Shown here: one piece after another, positions 37,866-46,176 of the stretch
How the letters are laid out: each line of letters begins with the position of its first letter
Position numbering within the stretch: position 1 is the stretch's first letter
Source: Sphingomonas sp. HDW15A
GTDB lineage: Bacteria > Pseudomonadota > Alphaproteobacteria > Sphingomonadales > Sphingomonadaceae
Direction: 5' to 3'
DNA: 64,000 bases
Assembly (NCBI RefSeq): GCF_011301715.1
Contig: NZ_CP049870.1
Coordinates: forward strand, 248,001 to 312,000
Program-made: the position numbers and the translations under genes
Notes under the pieces: model-generated
The model's database searches: none
What the model saw: only the letters and a program-made list of their open reading frames with translations
What the model was told of the DNA's origin: nothing

Positions 37866-39965
37866 ATGATTCCCCTGTTTTTTCTGGTCGCCCAAGCCGT
37901 CGAGACGCCGGAAGTGATCTCGCAGCCCGGGCAAGCGCCAGCCCAGTCCCAGAATGCGGACCGCGCGGACCAGCACGCCCGTGAACGGCATGACGTTGGC
38001 GAAGCGATCGTCGTCACCGGCGTTCGGCGCAGCAGCCAAGACGTGCTTGGCGGGGTCTCTGTGGTCAGCGGGTCCGAGCTTGTGCGCGAGCGCCGCCAGA
38101 GTCTCGGCGAAACGCTTGCCGGCCAGCCCGGTGTCAGTGCCACCAGCTTCGGTCCGGCTGCCTCGCGCCCTATCCTCCGCGGCCTTTCCGGCGATCGCAT
38201 TCGCCTTCTGACTGACGGCATCGGCAGCTTCGACGTTTCCTCGTCCAGCGCCGACCATGAAGTGACGATCAACCCGATGACCGCGGAGCGAATCGAAGTT
38301 CTTCGCGGACCAGCCGCCCTTCTATTCGGCAGTTCGGCCATCGGCGGCGTCGTTAATGTCATCGACACGCGCATTCCGCGGCGGATGCCCGACGACCTGG
38401 TACATGCGGATCTCGCCGCGACCTATGGCTCGGCGGCTAACGAGCGCTCGCTCGGCGGCGCGGTCGACATACCGCTGGGCAGCACTTTCGTCCTGCACGG
38501 CGACGCAAGCTTCACCAAGACCGACAATCTGCGCACCGGCGGGAACCTCCTGTCGGACGATCTGCGCGAGCAGGCCGCGGCAAGCCCCGAACCGGAAATC
38601 CGCGAACTGGCCGACCTTGAAGGCAAGCTTCCCAATACGGATTCCGAGACGAAGGAAGTGGCCGGCGGAATCGCCTATGTCGGCCCGAACGGGCTCAACA
38701 TTGGCGCGTCGATCAGCCACCGTGACAGTTATTATGGCGTTCCGATCCGCTTCTCGCTCGATCCCGATGTGGAAGCGGAAGCGCCGCACATCGATGCGCG
38801 CCAGACCCGCTACGATGCGCGCGCGACCGTGCCTCTTGAAGGTTTCCTGAAGGAAATGCGGCTCCGCGGAGGCTATTCGCGCTACCGCCACGATGAGGTT
38901 GAAGATACCGGCGAGGTCGCCTCGACCTTTCGCTCAAACGGCGGCGAGATCCGCCTCGATGCCGAGCAGTCGGTTCGCGAAGGATGGTCCGGCACGACCG
39001 GTGCCCAATTCGTCGGCCGCGACGTCAGCATCCGTGGCGAGGAAAAATTCCTTCCCGACAGCCGCCAGCGCCAGCTTGGACTGTTCACGCTGCAAATGCT
39101 GGAGCGCGATCCCTGGCGGTTCGAGGCGGGCGCCCGTGTCGAGTTCAGCAAGCTTACGGCCGACGAGGACGTGGATCTTGACACTCCGGACCTCAAACGG
39201 AAGTTCACGACTGTGTCCGGCTCTCTCGGTGGAAGCTACGAGTTTTCGCCTGGCTGGCGGGCCGGCCTCAGCTTGTCGCGAAGCGCACGCTCGCCGGCGA
39301 TCGACGAATTGTTCGCCAACGGTCCACATGCCGGCACTCAGGCATTCGAGATCGGCGACCCTGATCTCGATCCGGAGACCAGCATCGGCATCGAGGCCAG
39401 CCTTCGCAAAGTTACGGGCCCGATTAAGCTTGGCCTGAACCTCTATCACAATCGATTTTCTGACTTTATCTATCAGAGCGCGACTGGCGAAATCGAGGAT
39501 GATCTGCCGGTCTATCTATACCGGCAGGGCAAAGCGCGATTTACCGGTGTCGAGGCCGAGATCGACGCCAGGCTCGGCACGGCGGCCGGCATTAGCTGGG
39601 CGTTCGAGGGTGTGGCCGATGCCGTTCATGGCAAGATTTCGGGCTTTGGCCCCGCGCCGCAAATTCCGCCGCTGCGCCTGAAGGGTGCCCTGACCGGCCA
39701 GCGCGGAAATGTCGACGGCCGCTTCGAAGTCGAGCACGCCTTCGCCCAGAAGCGCAACGCGCCGCTTGAGACGGAAACCCCGGCCTACACGCTCGTCAAC
39801 GCCGCGCTCGAATGGCATCCGGATCTCCAACGGGCGGACCTGACGCTTGGAATCGCCGCGAACAATCTGTTCGACGTCGTTGCCCGCCGGCATTCCAGCC
39901 TGCTCAAGGATTATGCCCCGTTGGCCGGCCGCGATATCCGGCTGACCTTGTCCGTCGGCCTGTAG
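37866..39965 (+). CDS. TonB-dependent outer-membrane receptor (possibly zinc)
   Basis: The 699-aa receptor begins MIPLFFLVAQAVETP, with GAGG seven bases before the ATG. The TonB box/plug starts at EAIVVTGVRRSSQDVLGG, with plug motifs LGETLAGQPGVSATSFG, SRPILRGLSGDRIRLLTDGI and RIEVLRGPAALLFGSSAIGG. A 22-strand-type barrel follows, ending in hydrophobic LTLSVGL. The plug resembles the ZnuD-like zinc receptor group (FGPAASRPILRG). The next gene is a zinc-type CDF transporter, which supports metal transport, but the ligand is inferred. Confidence 0.88.
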   Translation: MIPLFFLVAQAVETPEVISQPGQAPAQSQNADRADQHARERHDVGEAIVVTGVRRSSQDVLGGVSVVSGSELVRERRQSLGETLAGQPGVSATSFGPAASRPILRGLSGDRIRLLTDGIGSFDVSSSSADHEVTINPMTAERIEVLRGPAALLFGSSAIGGVVNVIDTRIPRRMPDDLVHADLAATYGSAANERSLGGAVDIPLGSTFVLHGDASFTKTDNLRTGGNLLSDDLREQAAASPEPEIRELADLEGKLPNTDSETKEVAGGIAYVGPNGLNIGASISHRDSYYGVPIRFSLDPDVEAEAPHIDARQTRYDARATVPLEGFLKEMRLRGGYSRYRHDEVEDTGEVASTFRSNGGEIRLDAEQSVREGWSGTTGAQFVGRDVSIRGEEKFLPDSRQRQLGLFTLQMLERDPWRFEAGARVEFSKLTADEDVDLDTPDLKRKFTTVSGSLGGSYEFSPGWRAGLSLSRSARSPAIDELFANGPHAGTQAFEIGDPDLDPETSIGIEASLRKVTGPIKLGLNLYHNRFSDFIYQSATGEIEDDLPVYLYRQGKARFTGVEAEIDARLGTAAGISWAFEGVADAVHGKISGFGPAPQIPPLRLKGALTGQRGNVDGRFEVEHAFAQKRNAPLETETPAYTLVNAALEWHPDLQRADLTLGIAANNLFDVVARRHSSLLKDYAPLAGRDIRLTLSVGL

Positions 39966-40007
39966 GAGCCGCTTGACCTTGATGCGCTGCGCCCTAACCG
40001 TTCGGCA

Positions 40008-40916
40008 ATGGGCGGCGGTCATCATCACGGACACGATCACGACCACGGCTCGGCCGAATACAATCGCGCTTTCCTGATCGGGATCGTCCTCAACACCGTC
40101 TTTGTTACTGTCGAGGCGGGATATGGCTTCGCGGCCAACTCAATGGCGTTGCTGGCCGATGCCGGCCACAATCTCGGTGACGTGCTCGGCCTCGCGGTGG
40201 CATGGATCGGCGCCCGGCTGGTCCAGCGCCGCGCAAGCCCGCGCTTCACTTACGGGCTCAAGAAGAGCTCGATCCTCGCCGCGCTGGTCAACGCGTTATT
40301 ATTGCTCGTCGCGGTCGGTGGAATCGGCGCTGAGGCGATCCGCCGGCTGCTCAATCCCGAAGGCTCAGATGGACAGGTCATGATGGCGGTCGCTGCCGTC
40401 GGAATCGTGATAAATGCGGCCACCGCCCTCCTGTTCGCGCGCGGTCGCAAGGATGACATCAACATTCGCGGCGCTTATCTTCACATGCTGGCCGATGCCG
40501 CAGTCTCTGCGGGCGTTGTCTTCGCCGGCGCGCTCATCCTTTGGACCGGGGCGCGCTGGATCGATCCGGCAACAAGCCTCATCGTCGCCACCATCATTCT
40601 CTTGGGCACATGGGGGCTCTTGGTGGACTCCACCTCGATGACCCTCGCGGGAACTCCGAGAGGCATCGATCCGCGTGCGGTTGGTGCCGCGCTGGAGCAA
40701 TTGCCCGGTGTCACCGGCACGCATCATCTCCACATCTGGCCGCTTTCGACCACCGAGACGGCGATGACCGTCCATCTTGTCGTGGATGACAACGTTGACC
40801 GGGACCGAATCCTCATCGAGGCGAGCGACGCGGTGCACGACCGGTTCGGGATCGCCCATTCCACCATCCAGGTCGAACGGACGGCCGACCATGGCGACGA
40901 TTGTGAGACCTGCTAA
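40008..40916 (+). CDS. Cation diffusion facilitator (CzcD/ZitB-type zinc exporter)
   Basis: A 302-aa CDF transporter. The N-terminus MGGGHHHGHDHDHG is a metal-binding His-rich tail. Six helices follow, with the transport-site residues H54/D58 (DAGHNLGD, 51-58) and H159/D163 (HMLADA), the HD-HD arrangement of Zn-selective members. A cytoplasmic C-terminal domain includes THHLHIWPLSTTETAMTVHL. It exchanges metal for protons at the inner membrane. It lies 42 bases after the receptor and its TAA overlaps the next ATG (TAATG). Confidence 0.92.
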   Translation: MGGGHHHGHDHDHGSAEYNRAFLIGIVLNTVFVTVEAGYGFAANSMALLADAGHNLGDVLGLAVAWIGARLVQRRASPRFTYGLKKSSILAALVNALLLLVAVGGIGAEAIRRLLNPEGSDGQVMMAVAAVGIVINAATALLFARGRKDDINIRGAYLHMLADAAVSAGVVFAGALILWTGARWIDPATSLIVATIILLGTWGLLVDSTSMTLAGTPRGIDPRAVGAALEQLPGVTGTHHLHIWPLSTTETAMTVHLVVDDNVDRDRILIEASDAVHDRFGIAHSTIQVERTADHGDDCETC

Positions 40917-42112
40917 TGTTCGTGACGCATTTGGAATGCTCCGCCACCAGCGAGACCTATGAGGCTGGCCGGCTTCACAACCTGTCGGCGGCGGGCAAGC
41001 CTTTGCTTGTTCGCTACGATCTGGACAGGGTCAGCCTCACCAGGGAAGAACTAGCTGCGCGTCCGTCGGACATGTGGAAATGGCGGGAGCTTCTGCCGCT
41101 TCCCAAAGGCGTTGCGCCAGTCAGCCTCGGCGAAACGGAAACTCCGCTGATCGGCCTCGAACGGATCGGCGCGTCGGCCGGCGCGCGGGCGCCAATCGTC
41201 AAGGACGAGGGCCGACTTCCAACCGGCAGCTTCAAGGCGCGCGGCCTTGCGATGGCGGTCAGTATGGCTAGGCATCTCGGCGTCACGCGGATTGCGCTTC
41301 CGACCAACGGCAATGCCGGCGCAGCGCTCGCCGCCTACGGCGCAAGGGCCGGGATGGAGACGCTCGTCATCTGCCCGGCGGAAACACCGGCGATCAACGT
41401 TGAGGAAACCGCGGCCTACGGCGCGGTAGTGATCGTCGCCGACGGCCAGATCGACGAATGTGGGCGCATAATCGGAGAGGGTGCGGAGCAGGGCCGATGG
41501 TTCGACTGCTCGACGCTCAAGGAGCCCTACCGGATCGAGGGCAAGAAGGTGATGGGGCTGGAGCTGGCCGAGCAATTGGACTGGGAGCTCCCGGACGTCA
41601 TTTTCTACCCAACCGGCGGCGGCACCGGCCTGATCGGCATGTGGAAGGCGTTTGGCGAATTGGAAGCGATCGGCCTCATCGGCCCTAAGCGACCGCGACT
41701 GATTGCGGTCCAAGCCGCCGGGTGCGCGCCAGTCGTTCGCGCGTTTGAAGCCGGTGCAGATTCCTCCGAACGCTGGGAGGGCGCGGCGACTATGGCGACC
41801 GGTATTCGCGTTCCAAAGGCGATCGGCGACTTCCTCATACTGCGCGCGGTCCGCGAGAGCGGCGGAGCGGCGATCGCGGTTGAGGAAATCGACATTGCTT
41901 CTGCGATCATCGATGCGGCACGCGAGGACGGGTTTTTGCTTTGTCCAGAAGGCGGCGCGGTGCTTGCGGCCTGGCATAAGGCGCTGGAAAACGGGTTGGT
42001 CGGCAGGCAAGAACGTTGCGTTCTCTTCAACTGCGCCAACGGCAACAAATATCCGCTCGCCGGGCAGTCTCGCCGCGCGAGGCTGGCCGATCTGGATCCA
42101 GCGACACTTTAG
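40916..42112 (+). CDS. thrC: Threonine synthase (PLP-dependent)
   Basis: A 398-aa type II PLP enzyme. It has an N-terminal FVTHLECSATSETYEAGRLH segment typical of the longer threonine synthases, Lys107 in LPTGSFKARG as Schiff base, LPTNGNAGAALAAYGARAGM as the phosphate/substrate loop, and FYPTGGGTGLIGMWKAF as the PLP phosphate-binding loop. It would convert O-phosphohomoserine to threonine. Coupling to a metal exporter by TAATG is unexpected for an amino-acid gene. A related PLP lyase specificity cannot be excluded. Confidence 0.83.
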   Translation: MFVTHLECSATSETYEAGRLHNLSAAGKPLLVRYDLDRVSLTREELAARPSDMWKWRELLPLPKGVAPVSLGETETPLIGLERIGASAGARAPIVKDEGRLPTGSFKARGLAMAVSMARHLGVTRIALPTNGNAGAALAAYGARAGMETLVICPAETPAINVEETAAYGAVVIVADGQIDECGRIIGEGAEQGRWFDCSTLKEPYRIEGKKVMGLELAEQLDWELPDVIFYPTGGGTGLIGMWKAFGELEAIGLIGPKRPRLIAVQAAGCAPVVRAFEAGADSSERWEGAATMATGIRVPKAIGDFLILRAVRESGGAAIAVEEIDIASAIIDAAREDGFLLCPEGGAVLAAWHKALENGLVGRQERCVLFNCANGNKYPLAGQSRRARLADLDPATL

Positions 42113-42128
42113 CTTTTGGGCAAAAGTA

Positions 42129-42156
42129 AGCCCCGGATACCGAAGTATCCGGGGCT
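42129..42156. repeat. Hairpin repeat copy 1 (UUCG tetraloop on minus strand)
   Basis: AGCCCCGGATAC and GTATCCGGGGCT form a perfect 12-base stem with loop CGAA. Read on the minus strand the loop is C(UUCG)G, one of the most stable RNA tetraloops. A second, weaker stem, CCATGGTT/AACCACGG, follows directly (42157 onward). Confidence 0.85.
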
Positions 42157-42297
42157 CCATGGTTCGCATCCGAAGATTTGAACCACGGGAATAAAACACA
42201 CGTTACGGCCCGCGGTTCCGCGCGTGACGACAATCTTGCAAAAATATTTTGGAATGGTCCGGCGGCGCTGGGAAAAGCGGCATCGCAGAAACGAGAA

Positions 42298-42325
42298 AGC
42301 CCCGGATACCGAAGTATCCGGGGCT
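42298..42325. repeat. Hairpin repeat copy 2
   Basis: Identical 28-base hairpin to copy 1, in the same orientation 169 bases downstream. The following 30 bases (CCATGGTTTCGATCCGAAGA onward) are a diverged copy of those after copy 1, so the repeated unit is about 60 bases with two stem-loops. Confidence 0.85.
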
Positions 42326-42481
42326 CCATGGTTTCGATCCGAAGATCTCAGCCACGGATTGAATTTGTGCGGAAATCGGTTTGGAGTCGAGTCAGAAAAT
42401 CGGCACCGACGCACAAAAGCGTGAGCGAATCCGTGCGTAAACCTGTGGATAAGTGCACCGTTCGGAAGAATCACGAGGGAA

Positions 42482-42555
42482 TGGTGCCGGCTGAGGGATT
42501 TGAACCCCGACCTTCGGTTTACAAAACCGCTGCACTACCACTGTGCTAAGCCGGC
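42482..42555 (-). tRNA. tRNA-Thr (UGU)
   Basis: A 74-nt tRNA including an encoded CCA. The acceptor GCCGGCT pairs with AGCCGGC. The D-stem is GCAC/GTGC, the anticodon loop TTTGTAA gives anticodon UGU (Thr codon ACA), and the T-loop is TTCAAAT. One T-stem base pair (C49/C65) is mismatched. Confidence 0.9.
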
Positions 42556-42573
42556 TACGCCTGCCCCAATGCG

Positions 42574-43425
42574 TCAGACGATGCCGAACGTCCAGCCTTC
42601 GCTTGCCGCAATTTGCGGAGTCAGGCCTTCCGGCGCGAAGGCGCGCGGGTGAGCGAGGTGGGCGCGCATCCCGGCCGCGGTGATGAGCGCATCCGTCTTG
42701 TGGTCGTCGATCGGCCCGCGTCCGCGCCACGGCGGCGATCCTAGTGCGGCAAGCGCAATATTGAGATCGGCGCGGCTGCGGATCTTCATTCCCGGCAGGC
42801 CCGCGTTGCGAATGTAGATTCGGGTATAAATCTCCACGACGGCGCTCTCGCCCGACCGCAGTGCGTCCATCGGGAAAATGGTAACCTTGCCATGAATTCG
42901 ATGGAGCAGGCGCATTCCGGAGAAGCTCGCCTTGGCCACCTGCGCCGCGCCGATGGCGTCATAGGCGCTTGCCGTCTTGCGCCCGCCCATTCGGTTCAGT
43001 TGCTGATCGCACTGGCGGAAGTGCATGAAATCCGCCTTCACGCCGTCCGCCGCCCCGAAATAAAAATGGCGGCGGTGGGCCTGCTCGAGGACGCTTGCCG
43101 CGCCGAGGTCCTCGTCGTCGCTCAAGCCGTCGACATAGGCCCAGAATTCGCGAGCGGTGGAAGGAACGTCGGGCTCGCCTGGGAGGTACTCGCCGCGATC
43201 AATAATTGGCGGGGCAAAGCTGAAGTCGAAGCCGAACAGGGTCGGCTCCCTTGCCGCCTCGCGCACCAGCCAGTCGGCGACTTCTGTCCGCGACCAAATG
43301 TGGCCTGGGCGGACGAGGCGCGGCGCTTCATCACCCCGCGCCTCGGCGATGGCAATCCCTCTGTGACGTCGCCCCTTTGCACCGGACCAGTCGATAGCGA
43401 CGGTGCGCTGGAAGCGAGGCGTCAC
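42574..43425 (-). CDS. DUF429-like predicted RNase H-fold protein
   Basis: A GTG at 43425 overlaps the stop of the MscS-like gene (GTGA) and gives 283 aa starting MTPRFQRTVAIDWSGAKGRR. The D12 in AIDWSGAKG and the C-terminal DDHKTDALITAAGMRAHLAH resemble the acidic positions of DUF429/RNase H-like proteins. LFGFDFSFAPPI mid-sequence also fits. No catalytic role is known. The upstream open frame overlaps the channel gene and is not a likely start. Confidence 0.7.
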   Translation of the reverse strand: MTPRFQRTVAIDWSGAKGRRHRGIAIAEARGDEAPRLVRPGHIWSRTEVADWLVREAAREPTLFGFDFSFAPPIIDRGEYLPGEPDVPSTAREFWAYVDGLSDDEDLGAASVLEQAHRRHFYFGAADGVKADFMHFRQCDQQLNRMGGRKTASAYDAIGAAQVAKASFSGMRLLHRIHGKVTIFPMDALRSGESAVVEIYTRIYIRNAGLPGMKIRSRADLNIALAALGSPPWRGRGPIDDHKTDALITAAGMRAHLAHPRAFAPEGLTPQIAASEGWTFGIV

Positions 43426-44729
43426 ATCAAGGGCGGCTGGCTGTCGTCGTCCGACGTTGCGGCCTTGCGCAAGCGCGGCGGCACACGCGGTGCCGGCGGC
43501 GGCCCGCTCGAATCCTGCCAATCCTCAAGCATGCGCGCTGCGAAATCGCGGCCCCCTAGTCCGAACGCCAGCGCCGCGGCGATCGCTGCCGAGCCAAGGA
43601 TCAGGCCGAACGCCATCATCACGATCTGGTCGGCCAGTCCCATGAAGGTCAGGCCGATGGCCGTGAACAGGGCAATGATCGCATATTTGACAATGGTCTG
43701 CGCATAGCCCGCCTCCCCGGTCGAGCTTCCGACCAGGTTCGACAGAATCCGCGCCAGGAAGATGCCGGCAACGATGATGACCGTCCCGAAGATGACCTTG
43801 CCGCCGAGCTCGGTAATTTGGAACAGCATAGCAGCGGTGGAATCGCCGCCCACTTGCCGTGCCGCTTCCATCAGGCCGACGATGATCGCCGTGATCATCG
43901 CGATGGCGCCAACTACACGCGAAGGTACGGCGGTGGCCGGCATGACGCCCAGCGCGCGTACGGCATTGTCGAAGCCCAGACTCGGCAGGATGGTCTCGAG
44001 CAGGCTTTTCACCCAGCGGCCAATGATGAACGCCAGCGTCACCCAAACCAAGGCCGCGAGGACGTTGGGGATGGAGATGGCAATGGCGTTCAGCATATTG
44101 GTGGCGGGGTCGGAGATCGCCGACACCTGAAGAATCTGGAGAGCGCCGATCGCCGCGAAAAGGATGATGATTGCGGACACGGTGACACCCACTGCACGCG
44201 CGATGGAGCTTCGCGCCGGCGCCGCCCCTTCGGTGGCATTGCCGGCACTGTCGACCGCGACTGGTGCCTCGCCGATGCTCACGCCAGCACGGCTCATCAG
44301 CCGCTCGAGGTTCAATGCGCCGAGGAACGCTTCGACGATGTGACGGACGATCCGCGCCAGGATCAGTCCCGCGAAGAAGAACAGTCCCGCTCCGAGCAGC
44401 TTGGGCAGGAAAGCGAACACTTCATTGGTCAGCGCTGTGACCGGAGTTAGCACGCCCGACAGGCCGAGCGGCTGGAGTGCCGCGATAAGCCCGACTAGCC
44501 AAACGATCCAGTAGCCGAGCCTTCCAAGTTCCTTGCCTATGCTGTCGCCGCCGGTTGAGGGATCGCGCTTCAGGATCGGCACTTTGTCAATCGCCTTGGC
44601 GATACCCCACTGAACTGCCTTGGCGACGAAGTGGGTGGCGACGAGGATGAGGATGGCGAGCAGGACGCGGGGTCCCCAGTCCATCAATTGCGCGCGCCAG
44701 TAAGCGGCGGGTTCGGTGTTCTGGTACAT
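43422..44729 (-). CDS. Mechanosensitive ion channel family protein (CmpX/TM-helix repeat type)
   Basis: A 435-aa membrane protein with an early helix (PRVLLAILILVATHFVAKAV), then repeats of conserved TM-helix/loop units such as LPKLLGAGLFFFAGLILARI, IPNVLAALVWVTLAFIIGRW and GGKVIFGTVIIVAGIFLARI. The MscS-like pore helix is near the end (LILGSAAIAAALAFGLGGRDFAARML). It probably acts in osmotic response or membrane stress. The hydrophilic tail is Pro-rich. The RarA gene lies 20 bases downstream of its start on the same strand, upstream in transcription. Confidence 0.85.
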   Translation of the reverse strand: MYQNTEPAAYWRAQLMDWGPRVLLAILILVATHFVAKAVQWGIAKAIDKVPILKRDPSTGGDSIGKELGRLGYWIVWLVGLIAALQPLGLSGVLTPVTALTNEVFAFLPKLLGAGLFFFAGLILARIVRHIVEAFLGALNLERLMSRAGVSIGEAPVAVDSAGNATEGAAPARSSIARAVGVTVSAIIILFAAIGALQILQVSAISDPATNMLNAIAISIPNVLAALVWVTLAFIIGRWVKSLLETILPSLGFDNAVRALGVMPATAVPSRVVGAIAMITAIIVGLMEAARQVGGDSTAAMLFQITELGGKVIFGTVIIVAGIFLARILSNLVGSSTGEAGYAQTIVKYAIIALFTAIGLTFMGLADQIVMMAFGLILGSAAIAAALAFGLGGRDFAARMLEDWQDSSGPPPAPRVPPRLRKAATSDDDSQPPLM

Positions 44730-44749
44730 GAAATTCTCCCCTCGTTTCC

Positions 44750-46078
44750 TCAGGCCTTCTTGCTCAACTCTCTGCGCTTATCGTCCCAGAAGGCAAGCCG
44801 TTCCCGGACCCGTGCCTCGAAGCCGCGGTCGGTCGGCTCGTAGAAGCGTTCGGTTTCCATCTCTTCGGGCCAATAGTCTTGCCCCGAGAAGCCTTCCTCG
44901 CGCGAATGGTCGTAGGCGTAACCCTTGCCGTAGCCGATATCCTTCATCAACCGCGTCGGAGCGTTGAGGATGTGGGCTGGGGGCATCAACGAGCCGGTAT
45001 CTTTCGCGCTCCGCCATGCCGATTTCTGAGCCATGTAGGCTGCGTTCGATTTGGGCGCGGTGGCTAGATAGAGGCAGGCCTGGACGATCGCTAGTTCGCC
45101 CTCGGGCGACCCAAGGAAGTCGTAGGCGTCCTTGGCGGCGAGGCATTGCACCAGCGCATTGGGGTCGGCCATGCCAACATCCTCGACCGCAGCGCGGGCC
45201 AGCCGACGGAGCACGAACAGAGGCTCCTCTCCGGCCACCAGCATCCGCGCCAGATAATAGAGCGCGGCCTGCGGGTCCGACCCGCGGATCGACTTATGGA
45301 GCGCGCTGATGAGATTGTAATGTCCCTCGCGGTCCTTGTCGTAGACGGCCACTCGCCGCTGCAGGAAACTCGCAAGCCCAGCCGCGTCTAGCGGATCTTC
45401 AAGCCCGACGTCGAACAAGGTTTCCGCCTGGTTGAGCAGGAACCGGCCGTCGCCGTCGGCGCTGGCCACAAGTGCGTCGCGCGCCTCCGGCGATAGCGGA
45501 AGCGCTCGCCCCTCCATCGCCTCTGCCCGCTCAAGCAATTGGCACAGTGCCTTGGTGTCGAGCCTATGGAGGATCAGCACCTGGCAACGCGACAGCAGCG
45601 CAGCGTTCAGCTCGAAGCTCGGGTTCTCGGTCGTCGCCCCGACCAAAGTCACGGTCCCGTCCTCGACATAAGGCAGGAAACCGTCCTGCTGGCTTCGATT
45701 GAAGCGATGGACTTCGTCCACGAAAAGCAACGTGCGCTGCCCGGCCCGCGCCGCCGTCCGCGCTTCCGCGAAAATTTTCTTGAGGTCGGCGACCCCGGAA
45801 AACACAGCTGAGATGGCGACGTAGCGGAGGCCCACGGCATCGGCGAGCAGCCGGGCGATGCTGGTCTTGCCCGTCCCCGGCGGCCCCCACAATATCATTG
45901 AGCTTAACTTGCCCGCCGCGACCATCCGGCCGAGCGCGCCTTCCGCGCCTGTCAGGTGTTCCTGCCCGACGACGTCGACCAGCACTCGCGGGCGAAGCCG
46001 CTCCGCCAACGGCGCATCGGCCGGTGGAGCGCTGTCGTGGACAGGCGGCGGGACATCGTCGGCGAACAGGTCGGCCAT
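44750..46078 (-). CDS. rarA: Replication-associated recombination protein RarA (MgsA), AAA+ ATPase
   Basis: A 442-aa clamp-loader-like ATPase that acts at stalled forks with SSB and RecA. Walker A GPPGTGKT (65-72), Walker B LLFVDEVHRFN (117-127), sensor 1 VGATTENPSFELN and the C-terminal tetramerisation domain (HYNLISALHKSIRGSDPQAA, GMADPNAL, YDHSREEGFSGQDYWPE) are all present. The ATG at 46078 (MADLFADDVPP) is preferred over a longer hydrophobic leader. It is divergent from the PadR regulator. Confidence 0.95.
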   Translation of the reverse strand: MADLFADDVPPPVHDSAPPADAPLAERLRPRVLVDVVGQEHLTGAEGALGRMVAAGKLSSMILWGPPGTGKTSIARLLADAVGLRYVAISAVFSGVADLKKIFAEARTAARAGQRTLLFVDEVHRFNRSQQDGFLPYVEDGTVTLVGATTENPSFELNAALLSRCQVLILHRLDTKALCQLLERAEAMEGRALPLSPEARDALVASADGDGRFLLNQAETLFDVGLEDPLDAAGLASFLQRRVAVYDKDREGHYNLISALHKSIRGSDPQAALYYLARMLVAGEEPLFVLRRLARAAVEDVGMADPNALVQCLAAKDAYDFLGSPEGELAIVQACLYLATAPKSNAAYMAQKSAWRSAKDTGSLMPPAHILNAPTRLMKDIGYGKGYAYDHSREEGFSGQDYWPEEMETERFYEPTDRGFEARVRERLAFWDDKRRELSKKA

Positions 46079-46140
46079 CGCCAGCAGCAATAAGCAGGTC
46101 CGCAAAAAGTTGCACCACCGCTCTTGCTCGAGACTGTCTC

Positions 46141-46152
46141 AAGATATATCTT
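46141..46152. promoter_or_regulatory. AT-rich palindrome, candidate PadR operator
   Basis: AAGATATATCTT is a perfect 12-base palindrome just before the PadR gene. It overlaps a possible -10 (TATCTT, 17 bases after TTGCTC at 46124-46129), a layout that suits autoregulation. Confidence 0.5.
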
Positions 46153-46176
46153 AGAGCTATCGAAAAGGAGATGGAC

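Larger units (their letters stand above)
42113..42481. other. Non-coding 369-base region with two hairpin elements
   Basis: No convincing gene lies between thrC and tRNA-Thr. The region contains two copies of a hairpin element (annotated separately), AT-rich patches such as CAAAAATATTTTGG at about 42239-42252, and no obvious promoter. Short open frames through the hairpins repeat the same peptide only because the DNA repeats. Confidence 0.7.

Noticed and set aside
42129..42325. The twin hairpins as intrinsic terminators of thrC
   Set aside because: Neither is followed by a T-run on the plus strand, and the second stem-loop plus duplication suits a repeat element better.
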